DNA of 64,000 nt from Arbacia lixula. Its lineage: Eukaryota > Echinodermata > Echinoidea > Arbacioida > Arbaciidae. Both the position numbers and the translations under genes were made by a program. The DNA lies in the NCBI GenBank assembly GCA_963669155.1, contig OZ022586.1, forward strand, positions 23,607,030 through 23,671,029, written 5' to 3'. Shown piece after piece: positions 49,013-60,066 of this stretch (position 1 is its first letter; every line of letters begins with the position of its first letter). A model generated the notes under the pieces. The model was not told where the DNA came from and made no database searches. It was given only the letters and a program-made list of their open reading frames with translations.

Positions 49013-49314
49013 TTACGCACTCTGAAACACTGCTATGCGGTCAACTCCGCCACAAGAGCTATATGTATCCCCTGCACACGGAAACTGACAATCCTCATCA
49101 CCCGCTGCCCCGAGCCGACTGTAGTCTGTTCCTGCTACACCGCAGTAGCAGTCCATCCCGTACAACACTCCAGCATATACGTAGTCAGCCATGGTGGACT
49201 CTCTGCAGTGGGTGATGCAGTTATCGATTGTCATAGTGCTATCCCCTATCAGTGGATCACCGGGTAACACACGATCGGTGTTTTCATCTATGTAGCATCC
49301 GAGGTAGGTGTCGT
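49013..49314 (-). CDS. Gene 1: WSC domain exon
   Basis: The acceptor attttgcag lies above 49314. The exon encodes DDTYLGCYIDENTDRVLPGD, then CITHC, DYVYAGV, CYCGVAG, CAGDTYSSCGG and RIAVFQ: eight cysteines in the WSC pattern. Read on, the frame gives S-A and a TAA at 49013. A donor (CAGA then gtgcgt) just before that would end the exon at 49021 in phase 1, matching the HYR exons. I prefer splicing; an unspliced transcript would encode a short secreted SRCR-WSC protein. Confidence 0.85.
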
Positions 49315-49715
49315 CTGCAAAATGAAAACAGAACGGCAATCAGCACACATGGAGGAAGACATTCGTTCTCGTAATACATAACTGAAATGAATGTTAAGTA
49401 CTGTTTCATTAAATATTACTACATAACCAATTATTGACCTCAAAGAAACACACGCCTTGTGATGTTATATATTGCACTGTCAAAAACCCATGTTTGTATG
49501 CTTTACTTTTAATGCATTTGGATTAGTTTTTTTACGTGAATGTTAAATATATGGTCAATAAGTCATATGCCCTTCCTGAAGCTCATGCTTGAATAGATAT
49601 GGGTGAGTGGCTGGTCGGATGGTTGGTGTGATAATAGGGTGCAGGGGTGTGTATGGTCTGGGAATGAGGAGAGGGATAGGCTTGACAAGTATATTCAACA
49701 TTTGAACCTTCCTAC

Positions 49716-49790
49716 CGTAACAAGCTGCTGCTCCGATCATGTCAGGTGACGAACAAGACGATAAGCTACAATCGCTGATAGAGGTGTGAC
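49716..49790 (-). CDS. Gene 1: SRCR domain, second exon
   Basis: The acceptor cctcaacag lies above 49790 and the donor gtagga below 49716; phase 1-1. It reads GHTSISDCSLSSCSSPDMIG and ends AAACY. It supplies the last three cysteines of the domain. Two-exon structure and six cysteines are the hallmark of group A SRCR domains. Confidence 0.88.
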
Positions 49791-50123
49791 CTGTTGAGGA
49801 TGCAGAATCAATATCACCGGGGGAATTAAAACTGTGTAGGCAAATATAACAAATTTAACGCAAGAACGATGGTATCACAAAGTTATTTCTGACAACATAT
49901 TTTGTTATTCTACAAACCTATGCATATTGACCATAGCAGAATTTAATTAAAGTGATAGGAAGATGTAGACATAGCTGTTGCAGTATGTAAATAAATGTCT
50001 TTCTCTTGACTACATTTCTTAGACCAAAAAGGGAAAATGTAAGGTTGACGACATGATAGTAGCAATGATGGTAGGAATGACGGGCATATCTTGAAGGACA
50101 TGCACAAATGGTAATCTACGTAC

Positions 50124-50342
50124 CTTCCAGGCATTGGAGAAATGTGGTTGGTTGAGCAAGGTCACTACCGAAAGGTGAATCAGTAATGGCTCTGTTGGTT
50201 CCATATGCTCCGATGTGTTCACAGACAAGTCTAGCATCGTCGAAACCAAAGTTGGGCCCACACGTCGTCTGCCATGTGACATTATCTGTGGTGTACTCCA
50301 CGGTGCCTTCATAGCTTGATGGGCCGTTCACAAGACGGACGT
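50124..50342 (-). CDS. Gene 1: SRCR domain, first exon
   Basis: The acceptor tttgtcccag lies above 50342 and the donor gtacgt below 50124. It starts DVRLVNGPSSYEGTVEY, the canonical SRCR opening, and continues WQTTCGPNFGFDDARLVC to FLQCLEG. The extra 'AYGTNRAITDSPFGSD' loop is intact. Confidence 0.92.
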
Positions 50343-50681
50343 CTGGGACAAAAACAACAATTTGCATTAGACATCACTGATCATTCTTAATTATGCAGTT
50401 CCTACCAGCAGGATATTCAGCGTATTGAGAGGAAGCAAACGCTCTGGTTCTTCGTCATCTCCATCTCTCCATAAATCTGATTTTTCTTGTCAAACTGTGT
50501 AGTACCTTCTTATTTACCCCACCATGTCTCTCTTCTTACAACGTCACCTGCAATGTATTCGAGCCGAAGGGACTAGCAGAAGCTCAACATTGCAACACAC
50601 ATATTTTGACTATTTTGAACATCCAGTTTACTAAAGGATACGATTCAGGATAGAACGACATAGTTGTATTTGAGAACTTAC

Positions 50682-50760
50682 CTATTACATGTATTATCAT
50701 ACCACCAGATGGCAATGCGTTGTAGGTAACGGAGAGGAAGACGAGCCAAGCTTGAAACAT
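50682..50760 (-). CDS. Gene 1: signal peptide exon and start codon
   Basis: ATG at 50760. MFQAWLVFLSVTYNALPSGG is a short hydrophobic leader, followed by MIIHVI and a gtaagt donor in phase 1. Both gene copies keep the same start and leader. No other ATG fits before the SRCR exon. Confidence 0.85.
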
Positions 50761-50997
50761 CCTTGTGTGTTTAGCGACTTAGTTCTGTGATACGTTACAT
50801 ATGGGTCTCCAGTCAGCTGGGCCGCTGCAGATGGTAGTAGGTGTCCGCTAACAAAAAATGACAGCTGGCTCACTCCAATACCGATTTGCTCATTGCTGGG
50901 TGTTCTGCATCAAGAGACTTGCTCTGAGAATTCACTCTACGATCTACACCTACACATCGATGAGCCTGCATCATTGAACGAGAAAAAACAGGTCCGT

Positions 50998-51006
50998 TAT
51001 ATAATC
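50998..51006 (-). promoter_or_regulatory. Possible TATA box of gene 1
   Basis: ATTATATAA on the minus strand about 240 bp above the start codon, within DNA conserved with gene 2. The placement is plausible for a core promoter with a short 5' UTR, but there is no independent support. Confidence 0.35.
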
Positions 51007-51481
51007 ACACCGCGGTAAAACCTGATTAAAGTTGCCATGTTCGTTGCTGTTTTCGCTGATACATATGACTGAAATGTCCGTGGTACAAGAAGTTATTGAC
51101 GCATCACAAAGCGTTATACAATATTCATGATACTAGGAAAGGTGTGACCAGTCGTACCACTGAAGGATAGGATTAGACGCCAAGTGTATAAATCAAAGTC
51201 AGTATTCCACTGTTTGACCTAACATGCAGCAACACATAGGATTGAATTATACCTGTCTACTTCCTCTTTTTGGGTAAGTCGCGCATATCTACAGTAGAGT
51301 ACACGCACACAGCGAGCCAGAATTATGACGCATATTACACTCAGTAATTTCTTTACATGCTTGCCAAACAAATCTATAGTGGTTGGAAAGAAATGAACAA
51401 TGGATATGTGGAGTTTAGGGTTGAGCGGGCATTGTGGATATTGTGGACATGCTGGCATTGAAATACAGTGAGCGAAGTAGT

Positions 51482-51483
<2 letters not shown>

Positions 51484-51523
<40 letters not shown>

Positions 51524-51580
51524 GGTTGAGAGACATGAGAGAGGGGGTTCAAAAGAGAAGGGGGGAGGGGGGGGGGGGGG
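51484..51580. repeat. GA microsatellite and poly-G run
   Basis: GA run at about 51484-51524 and poly-G at about 51567-51580. The matching site in the second duplication is 63028-63139. Confidence 0.85.
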
Positions 51581-51984
51581 CAGAGAAACGAGTAGGAGTA
51601 GCGTTGCCGTTCCTCAAACAGCGTTGACAAATGTTACAAGGGTGTATTTCTCACACTGCCGTCATACCGTAACAAGGATCCATACAATTTGTACAGTGCA
51701 TATATCTCGTTTATTGGATTGTTGGGAACATATTACTTTGTGCATTGCAGATATTGGAGGAATAAAAATTAGGCCCAAAGAGGAAATCTTAATGGTTTTT
51801 AATAAGTCACACTGTCATATTTCATATCAATATCTCCCAAATATTTGGTGTTTACAAACAAATTAAATGTTTTTTTTTTATTTAAGGCGCTCATGCAAAT
51901 CGTTTATTCCCAACCATCCAATAAACGAATCGTTTATTATACATAACGATCGTATTGATCAAGTTGCGGACCGTAAATACGTTG

Positions 51985-52370
51985 GTAACGTGGTAATAAA
52001 GCGAATAGGAGCTCCTTGTTAGTATCTCGTAAGGCAAACCAAAGTTTGTACTTCTTAAGAAAAGTCGAAGAATTTCGTGTTGATAAACGTATTCTCATCC
52101 TTTTCTACCAGTTGCTCATACAGAGCATGGATTACTTTGCTATGTACTGATGGCAGCCTTGCAAATGAAAATATCAAGTAGGAACAAAGACGGAGGAAGG
52201 TTGCTCAGCGGCAGATTAATTCGGATCTTCCTCCAATTAGTTCGCTGTTTGTAAAACAAATATTTATCAAATTTCACAAAATAATGAATGGCCTAATACA
52301 CCCACTCCATGTAAATGAGCTTTTCGTCTTTGACATGTATCTTTCTTTCACATGTTCATGTAATTGATTT
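51985..52370 (+). mobile_element. CR1-type LINE C-terminal fragment
   Basis: The plus strand reads RKANQSLYFLRKVEEFRVD and KRILILFYQLLIQSMDYF, then after breaks SSLFVKQIFIKFHKIMNGLI and HPLHVNELFVF. This is the RT C-terminal signature of CR1-type fish and invertebrate elements ('FYRSVIES...', then 'HPLH..F'). In-frame stops and a frameshift are present. It lies inside the block that is absent from the duplicate at 63.3 kb. Confidence 0.75.
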
Positions 52371-53534
52371 ATTATAAGCTAGTTGAGGCTACCATTTTTT
52401 TTTTATATCATAGATCAATTACAAATGTATTGAATTGAAATGAATTGAATTGAAGTAAATTTTACTGAAATGGATAATAATGAATATTAAAATTCTAAAA
52501 AAAAATACTTCCACTGTAGCTGCTTCTAGCTATCCTTACTCATTTGGTTCCTACAGTAGCGTTATGGTTTCCTCGTCTTTTGACAGATGCAAATGAAATT
52601 AAATGATATCACCATATCCCTCTATGGTATATTTTTTTTACTGTCTATCAATACGCTGTAGTGAGTGCTGCGTGTTCTTCCTATGAATCCGCCAATAATC
52701 AGTTCAATACTCATTAGCTTCTTGGAGGGTACTCACAAAATAGAATAAGCACAATCCGGCACCAACTTACATGAGGTACATGGTTATAATTCCGTCACCG
52801 AACAACACGTTAACATACACCGTCTCGCATTGCTAAAATGTATTTTCTCTACCTTCATTCGACGATTTAAGGTGAAACTTGGCACCGGTTGTTATGGTAG
52901 CTGGTGCTATTGTTGGGATCTACTCCTGGACTGGCTTAGGTACAAGCGGACAATGTAGCATCACAAAACATTATCCAATGATGGTAAGGGTATGGCTAGT
53001 TATTACGTACCCACTGACTGAGTGATCGGGAGAGACGCCAAGTATAACACACCGCACCCTATGGTCTGATTATACATGTCTAGTTCCGTCCTTCGATAAC
53101 TCATTAGTATTACTGTATAGTGTATCACACACAGCGATAACAAATCATAAAATGGGTTCAATATCACACACATTCCATCACACTCTTGCCAAACAAACAA
53201 CAATGATGCGAAAGAAAAACACAATGACACATATTATAATGAGGAGTTTTGGGTTGAGAGAGTATTGTGGATACTGTGTACATACTGACACTGAGATAGA
53301 GAGAGCTAGAAAGAGATATATCATATTTCAGGCATGACAGTTCGTAGGGGTCCTTTAGAGAAAACTTAGAATTTCCCAAACTAACTTTGTCATCACAGTT
53401 TAGCTGGCTGCCATTATTCTATGCGTATAATACACATTGCAGACTTGCACTATCATTCACCATTCATTAACATCATGTTACACTGCGTGTTTGAGAAACC
53501 ACAAAGATCAAATACAAAATATTATACACGTGAT

Positions 53535-53741
53535 CACACACACAAACAAACACACACACACACACGCAGGCACACGCACACACACTCACACACACACGCA
53601 CACACTCACACACACGCACAGACAAACACACACACACGCGCGCGCACACACACACACACTCACACACACATCACACACACACACACACACACGCACACAT
53701 ACATACACACTCACACACACATACATTCACACACACGCACA

Positions 53742-53775
<34 letters not shown>
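53535..53775. repeat. Long CA microsatellite
   Basis: About 240 bp of interrupted CA repeat. All long open frames here (His/Thr- or Cys/Val-rich) come from it. Confidence 0.9.
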
Positions 53776-53779
<4 letters not shown>

Positions 53780-53850
53780 GTTTTATCTGTGTCTGTGTCT
53801 CCGTTATCTCCTTGTCTGTCGTATCAACTAATAATTAGAATTTTCCCCAA

Positions 53851-53852
53851 AC

Positions 53853-53912
<60 letters not shown>

Positions 53913-53944
53913 TTCTCTCTCTCTCTTTCTCTCTCTCTCTCTTT

Positions 53945-53990
<46 letters not shown>
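53851..53990. repeat. CT microsatellite
   Basis: About 140 bp of CT repeat interrupted by TTT, right after the CA run. Confidence 0.9.
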
Positions 53991-53993
<3 letters not shown>

Positions 53994-55884
53994 GTACTAT
54001 AAAGTTCTCTCTCCCCACGTCCCCTTCATTTGTTCTTTCTCTTGCTTTCTTTACAACTTTACAACTTTACAACTATACAAACTGCAAGCACACCGGCACA
54101 CACAATGCAAACACACACGTACACACGTATTCAACATGAATCACAATGTTTGTTAGGATCTCTTTTACACATATTATGTACGTCATTCATTCATCATTTC
54201 TTATTGATAGAATTTATCAATTAGTACTTGCCGACAAATTCTATTGTATAAATGATTTCCAGCATAATAAAACCATTAAAATTTGTCATTGGATGAAATT
54301 AAGTATCGATTTATCACAACACATATCATTTGACACACCCATACACCACCACCACGCCCCCCCCCCCCCTTTCCCTCTGTCTCTTCCCTTATCTTCCCCA
54401 CTCCTCTTCAACACCCATTCACATACACAGACAAACATTCTGACTCCTTTTACGTTATTAATTGTTATTACAGATATTCATGTACAGACACATGACAGGT
54501 ATATCGTGAATATAGCAATACGACTTCACAGATACAAACACATACATTGTATGTACATACATCATCATCAATTACTTCATGTTGTTTCCCTTTTCTGTCC
54601 TTTGCCGTTCATTACGAAATTAGTCAAATATGAAATTCTACGGTTTTCCCCACATATTGCCGTTGCATGGTTTACTTCAAAACGAATACCCATTGTGCTT
54701 ATGCAATGTAATATCTATTATGGCGGCTACTCTATCTAGGAGTGTGATAGCATATATTTTAAAGCAAAGAATATATGATAATACCATACAAATTGTGCAT
54801 AATTCATCGACGTCTCGGAGGGCAATACACGCTGCGAGTATCAGCAAGACATACAATAATCCAGATGATATTACTAAACTAATGTTATTGTAACACTTCA
54901 GGGAAAACAATTGCATTCTAAAATTTAACAAACAATTTACAAAACACATATACAACGTCATAACATTGTATCATCAACGTTATCTGCTTCAATATGATAT
55001 GCATGTGTTTATGGGTAGTGTGCTAAACATAAAAGTAGATACTATCTAGACAGTTGTTAATGTTAATGTTTGTTAATGTGACATAATTATCGTCTGAACA
55101 ACCATGAAACAACACTGAGCAATAACAAGACAAGAAAAAGAATTACAACTTAATGTAAGGCGTGATTAAATAATATTAACAAGGCGTAAAAATTGATGAA
55201 TCGCATTTTGTTTTAGTCGGTAAAAGGTTTATCTTAGGTCAAGAGCACAATAAACTCGCAATTAAAAGTAAAAGTGCAGGCTTTCGAGCCTTCAAGTTAT
55301 GTCAGCATACAAAACACAGTAATAGAGATAATATTCTTGATTTCATTAATAAGTGCCAAGAAACTAATCACGAGTCTCTATTTTTTTAGTAAAAATATCA
55401 AATAAGCCATAGTCATTAAATAAAATTCTTCCAGACATTATCTAAATCAATCTGAACAATCATGATACAAAAGGAAAGCACTCATATGTAACATGTTTAT
55501 GAGAGACGAAGGCAGAAAATTCCCAAAGCACCTGCCTCAAAGGAACTGCAGCGATATGAAACAAGATACCCATTCGTAATTACGATGCCGTGAAATGAAG
55601 TATTAAAATAACGTGTTTTCATATTCGTTCATGTCCTCCTCTTCTACTTCTTTTCTTCCTTTCATCCGGCATAACAAACAAGGCATCCGTGACCTGCGTG
55701 CTACGGCACTCATTGTTACCTCTTCCTTCGACTTCATTAAAATGTAAAAAAATATCATATAGTAGATTAAATATAATAAGTACATACAGACTTCTAGTCT
55801 GAAGGAAGTCAGTCAAATGGGACGCTTGTGCTGACATAATCATCCAACATTAAGAATAGCTTTTATCGAAAACGACATTAAGGC
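53991..55884. other. Non-coding, 3' flank of gene 2
   Basis: No exon is supported. The open frame near 54.15-54.74 kb has poly-Pro/His and no family likeness. The part nearest 55885 should hold the 3' UTR of gene 2. Confidence 0.5.
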
Positions 55885-56179
55885 CTACACGATATCTTCA
55901 TACTCTTGCAGATCTTCTGGTTTTGTGCGCTGTCTCATCGTTTTCTGCTGATTGGCCATTTGCTGGTTGACGTAACACCCATCGTCTGTATCCGTCCCAT
56001 TCGCCTGTGATTTGTTTGGCTGAATTGCTGCTCCCTCTATCGGCAGCAGGTCTTGATATAGCGGGCCTCTTTTCTCAGGAGTGGCTGAATGGAGCTGAAT
56101 GTCCAAGTCGGTGTAGGTGTCTCCCTCTGGCTTCACGCCCTCTAGCGGCTGCTTCTCCCTCGGCATGCTCGGAGACCGA
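55885..56179 (-). CDS. Gene 2: cytoplasmic tail with four tyrosine motifs
   Basis: The acceptor ctcctcacag lies above 56179, phase 2 entry, with a stop at 55885. The tail starts RRSPSMPREKQPLEG. It contains DTYTDLDIQL, then GPLYQDLLPI (YxxL motifs with 15 residues between them, wider than the 6-12 of a canonical ITAM), GCYVNQQ (YxN, a Grb2-type SH2 site) and the C-terminal EYEDIV (YxxI). All are acidic-flanked as in phosphorylated receptor tails. Function is inferred from the motifs only. Confidence 0.85.
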
Positions 56180-56183
56180 CTGT

Positions 56184-56240
56184 GAGGAGGAGGAGGAGGA
56201 GGAGGAGGAGGAGGAGGAGGAGGAGGAGGAGAGAGAGAGA

Positions 56241-56291
<51 letters not shown>
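56184..56291. repeat. GGA/GA microsatellite forming the intron's polypyrimidine tract
   Basis: On the minus strand this is about 60 bp of TC followed by CTC repeats ending 3 bp before the acceptor CAG of the tail exon. The splice acceptor tract is thus itself a length-variable microsatellite. Confidence 0.9.
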
Positions 56292-56293
<2 letters not shown>

Positions 56294-56755
56294 GAAGAAT
56301 GGGAACGGAAAGTGGAGAGGTTATGAGCACACAGTTGAAAAAGATGAAATCATTGATTAAAGTTGAAAGTAAGGTAGGAAGATGAAATGCAGAGGAAGGC
56401 AGTGTAGCGAGAGATAGACAAGTTATATAATTGTTATCATTATGTATGCTTTGTATTTTTAGCGATTATTAAACATTGTCTCTTAAATAAACCATAACTC
56501 TTTCATTTAACCAGTATATTCCATATTGCTGATATTGCACCAATATTTCTTTTCCCAAATCACAATTTCATAATTATGTAATGATACTACAACAAACTTT
56601 GACGGATATTTAGATATACTCATGCAATGCTGCACGTGGATCTAGTTATCTCTCTAACAGTGCTTTACGTTGGTATCACGTATCTGGTGAAGTCATATAT
56701 GAAATGATGGCTCAGCAAGAACTGATAGTGCGAGTTATGATGCCACGTGACTCAC

Positions 56756-56837
56756 CGGAGCTTTAGATGAAGAACCGTCAGAGTGATGCTGTATATGACG
56801 AGTAGTAAGACCACTACTCCGAGACCAATGATGGGTC
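56756..56837 (-). CDS. Gene 2: transmembrane exon
   Basis: The acceptor atcccag lies above 56837 and the donor gtgagt below 56756. It encodes PIIGLGVVVLLLVIYSITLT and VLHLKLR, a single helix followed by basic residues. Entry is phase 1 and exit phase 2 (CG + T). Confidence 0.88.
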
Positions 56838-57187
56838 CTGGGATTGATAAGGACAGAAAGTGAGAGGAAAAATTGAAAAGGGAGACAACCCAGGTATAAA
56901 TTGGGACGCAAAAAAGTGAGGGAGAGCTAAAAAAACAAGGTATGCCTGACTTACAAACCATACGTGAGCTTCAAAACATACATCATTTTGATAACTTTTC
57001 AATTTCTTTTTTGTGTTATTCATTTAATATATTTATCATTGAAATTTGTGTTCCTAAGTTAAGTTTTCATATACCAGTAAATGGATTCATGGTCTTTAAT
57101 TAATTCAAAGTAGTGAAAAACTAGCAAATTTAGCGTTATTAACAGAACATTGAGAAATGATGACTGAATATCACATGATACACCCAC

Positions 57188-57256
57188 CATTGGAAGGCGA
57201 TGCATACATCTGCGTTGATTGGGTTGGACAGATCATGCAGATGCAAGTCGTGCAAT
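57188..57256 (-). CDS. Gene 2: short Cys-rich juxtamembrane exon
   Basis: The acceptor gccttacag lies above 57256 and the donor gtgggt below 57188; phase 1-1. It reads DCTTCICMICPTQSTQ and MYASPSN. Four cysteines in nine residues just outside the membrane could mediate disulphide-linked pairing or acylation. It resembles no named domain. Confidence 0.7.
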
Positions 57257-57879
57257 CTGTAAGGCGAGATGTCAACGGGAGAAAAAACGTGGTTACGATA
57301 CTTTAAACTCGGTTATAAATACCAACCAAAATGAGACACGGCGCTATAATTATGTGTATATACACACGTGCAATGACACGTAAGTGACCCGGCATTTCCG
57401 GAGAGATTCAAGTTGAGTTGTCTTCATACACACTGGTCTTTGTAGACAGATTTTCCTGTAACCATGGAGATCATACTATATCACTGGCTGAGGCCACCTT
57501 ACAGGTTAAACACAAGCGATCAACCAGCATGATGGAGCATATCATCAATTGAATGGCGCCACCAAGTCAAGAAAGTAAACAACAATAACAACAGCGACAG
57601 TGAAAGCACGTAAACGTCACCACACATTACATTAGGCCTACAGTGCAGACAGTGTGTTCATCAATCGAGTACTTAACATATCAATCTTAATGAACAATTG
57701 ATCAAACTAGCCTAATGTGCGCGAATATTTCCTCAAATCTTCTCCACTGAATTCGGATTTCTTGTGACAGGTCGCACATATGAATAAACCCTTAATGTGC
57801 AAGACTGCATGACGTAATATATGTCTCCGTACAAGTATTATAAAAGTGTGATTTTGAATGTTTATCATTTAGGGCAATC

Positions 57880-57997
57880 GAAACGCACACACACAAACAC
57901 GCGCGCTCACACACACACACACATACACACACACCTACATAGGTGAGTGTGTGTGTGTGTGTGTGTACACATACACACACACACACACTCACCTATG
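57880..57997. repeat. CA/TG microsatellite with a 60-bp palindrome
   Basis: CA repeats lie at about 57880-57935. Then 57938-57997 forms a near-perfect palindrome: CATAGGTGAG, a TG run, a short centre, a CA run, CTCACCTATG. It can fold into a long hairpin within the intron. Confidence 0.85.
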
Positions 57998-58131
57998 GAC
58001 ATACCGCTAACAAGTTTAATCAATCTCATAATTATACAACTTACGAAGTAAGCAAACATGACATCGTCTCTAACTCTTCCAAACTTGTTAGGCTGTTGAT
58101 AGGATGTGAAACAAGAAGAACATACCTTTAC

Positions 58132-58224
58132 CTGGCTTGGTAACATCCTCCCCATGTGTTGAAGAAACAGTAGTGAGTCCTGTTGTCGTTGACTGTTCAT
58201 TACCTGATGTTGTTGTTGTTGTCG
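58132..58224 (-). CDS. Gene 2: Thr/Ser-rich stalk exon 2
   Basis: The acceptor attcacag lies above 58224 and the donor gtaaag below 58132; phase 1-1. It starts TTTTSGNEQSTTTGLTTVSS and ends THGEDVTKP. Composition is that of an O-glycosylated stalk. Confidence 0.75.
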
Positions 58225-58935
58225 CTGTGAATATACAGGAACGGGAGTGAGATAGTGATATTCACCTCATGATTTACTTCATGATAACTGAGTTGAATAA
58301 TTAACATAATTCACGATATTTTCACGGTTGTGTATGAAAGTTTGAGGAAAAAATCAATACGCACCTGACTTTCCTTATGTTCACAGATATTTCTGTATAA
58401 CCGGTTTTCTTAGTGTAGTTCTTTGTTAGTCTCTCTTTTATATTCAGTGATCAATAAGAATGGTAGTATTTTGCTGATAGAATACATATACTAATTAGCC
58501 TGTTTCATGATAACATTTATGTATAAGATATTCAGAGCTATTCACGAAATAGGATGGAAAGCTGCACTTTTTTGTATGTTTTCCTATGTTCGGTTTATGA
58601 AAGAAAAGCGTTGATTCATTGGAAACGAAGAGTTACAAAGTTAAAGTAAACATGTGATGCGAATAGATATACAAATAAGGGTTACCTTATAGATGTACAG
58701 AAAAGCCTTTTTTCTTCTTTTATGAGAGAGGACGTAGGAACAAATTAAGTGTTGATTTGTAATCATTTTTACCCATTAGGCTAGAAAAAAAAGATCGTAT
58801 CAAGTTGGCGTGCCTGGCTAGAAACATTTCATGTCAAAGATTTCAAGCAGAAAATATTAGCCTGAATTTACAGACGCTATTCGACAAAAAATGACAATTT
58901 CATCGTATTGTTACTTATGACCTCATTATGAATAC

Positions 58936-58999
58936 CTGGAGCTGTATCAAGCACCTCAGTGGTAGTCAATGGAGTTGTGGTTGGCTGGCTCGATTCAGG
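58936..58999 (-). CDS. Gene 2: Thr/Ser/Pro-rich stalk exon 1
   Basis: The acceptor gtctttag lies above 58999 and the donor gtattc below 58936; phase 1-1. It reads PESSQPTTTPLTTTEVLDTA. It directly follows the WSC domain. Confidence 0.75.
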
Positions 59000-59329
59000 A
59001 ACTAAAGACATATTTACAAAATGGGCATGTTAGCGAAACATGTTCTCCTAAACCATCATATTGTTACATAGTATAACTATTTTGAATGCAATATTTGATA
59101 TAACGTAATGCTATTATATGGTTACGTTTTAAAATTGCTCGAACATGTTTCCCGTATGTGTGTACGGAGATTGAACAGAGAACAATGTCATATCGGTTGT
59201 GATTCCCCCTATTTCCTTCAGTGCATAAATACGAAATAGACAAATCGATTTCTTGGCAATAGCAAACTTTGTTTTTAAATAATAATTACACAAATCTTGT
59301 TTGCCGCTGTCAAAGATACTTTGCTTCAC

Positions 59330-59450
59330 AATGAATTACATGTACGCATTTTGAAATACTGCAATGTATCCACACGAGCTATGGGCCTGATTAGAGTCCC
59401 CTGCATATGGAGTCTGGCAATCACTATCATCATCCTCCGCTGTCACGTCG
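59330..59450 (-). pseudogene. Decayed WSC exon fragment (far)
   Basis: It resembles the 3' half of the WSC exon (plus-strand TTTTGAAATACTGCAATG, then CCACACGAGCTATG). The donor is lost and the frame eroded. It lies in the first stalk intron of gene 2. Confidence 0.65.
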
Positions 59451-60066
59451 TCATATAACATTTATTGTGTTGATATGGTTAGATAGATGGTTAAATGTCT
59501 CGTGAAGTCGATATAGTCGATTTAGTTCATATGATGTTGTACTCATATAACATGATTAAATTTTGCATCGATTTTTTTGTATTGAAGCGAATTTGTGTCA
59601 AGGAAATCAGAATATATAAATCAACGAAAGCGGGGTTTGGGCAAGCCTAATATACGTATCACATTTTTACAATGTCAAAGGTAATATTACACACATATCG
59701 TGAATCGTGTCAAGTTGCATGTCTTTTGTAAACATTTATTTTTTTCTATTAGAGCAACCTATTTCATCTAGTGTAGATGGTCTCGGCAAACCTATGCAAA
59801 AATAATTACACAGTGTAAAATTACAACGCACAGTGCACGACCAGTAGGAGAACGTAAATAATTAATGATAAAGACTGGTACTCAAATATTCAAATATTCA
59901 GGAACAGTGTAGTCCGGATGTCTGTTCTATCCTCTCGAGTACAGTAGTACAAGAACGAAAATTCACTTTCATGACGATAACATCTATTTCAATATTATTT
60001 TGAGAAAAAAAAAACATCATGTGCACCGCTGTAAAAGAAGCTTTGATTTATAACGATTTACATTTA

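Larger units (their letters stand above)
7097..50760 (-). other. Gene 1 model: SRCR-WSC-(HYR)40-EGF-SEA-EGF-TM giant membrane protein
   Basis: The model joins signal peptide (50,760), SRCR, WSC, forty HYR exons (43,768 down to 14,664), EGF, SEA, EGF and the transmembrane exon. All junctions between the signal peptide and the first SEA exon are phase 1, so every exon can be joined in frame. HYR domains are immunoglobulin-like folds known from sea urchin hyalin, where they mediate cell adhesion; WSC is a putative carbohydrate-binding domain; SRCR binds diverse ligands. The product would exceed 3,700 residues before the tail. The HYR-EGF-SEA-EGF-TM part is strongly supported by splice sites and order. 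Attachment of the SRCR-WSC front end across a 5-kb gap (43.8-49.0 kb) is inferred from matching phase, from the absence of another start in the gap, and from gene 2, where the same front end splices onward. Confidence 0.65.
48855..53140. repeat. Segmental duplication, copy 1 (SRCR-WSC front module and upstream DNA)
   Basis: It matches 59905-64000 through introns, exons and upstream DNA. The main differences are an extra block of about 0.65 kb here at 51.73-52.40 kb, holding a LINE fragment, and extra WSC-exon fragments in copy 2 at 60.09-60.5 kb. The match continues past the end of the window. Confidence 0.85.

Noticed and set aside
49013-49314. TAA after WSC taken as the true gene end in both copies
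   Set aside because: A phase-1 donor lies just before it, and in gene 2 well-formed phase-1 stalk, transmembrane and tail exons follow. Kept only as a possible alternative isoform.
53421-54139. Open frames of 115-136 codons with His/Thr or Leu/Ser repeats
   Set aside because: Pure translations of the CA and CT microsatellites.
54146-54739. 197-codon plus-strand open frame
   Set aside because: Low-complexity His/Pro stretch, no splice sites or family likeness, in AT-rich DNA where long chance frames occur.
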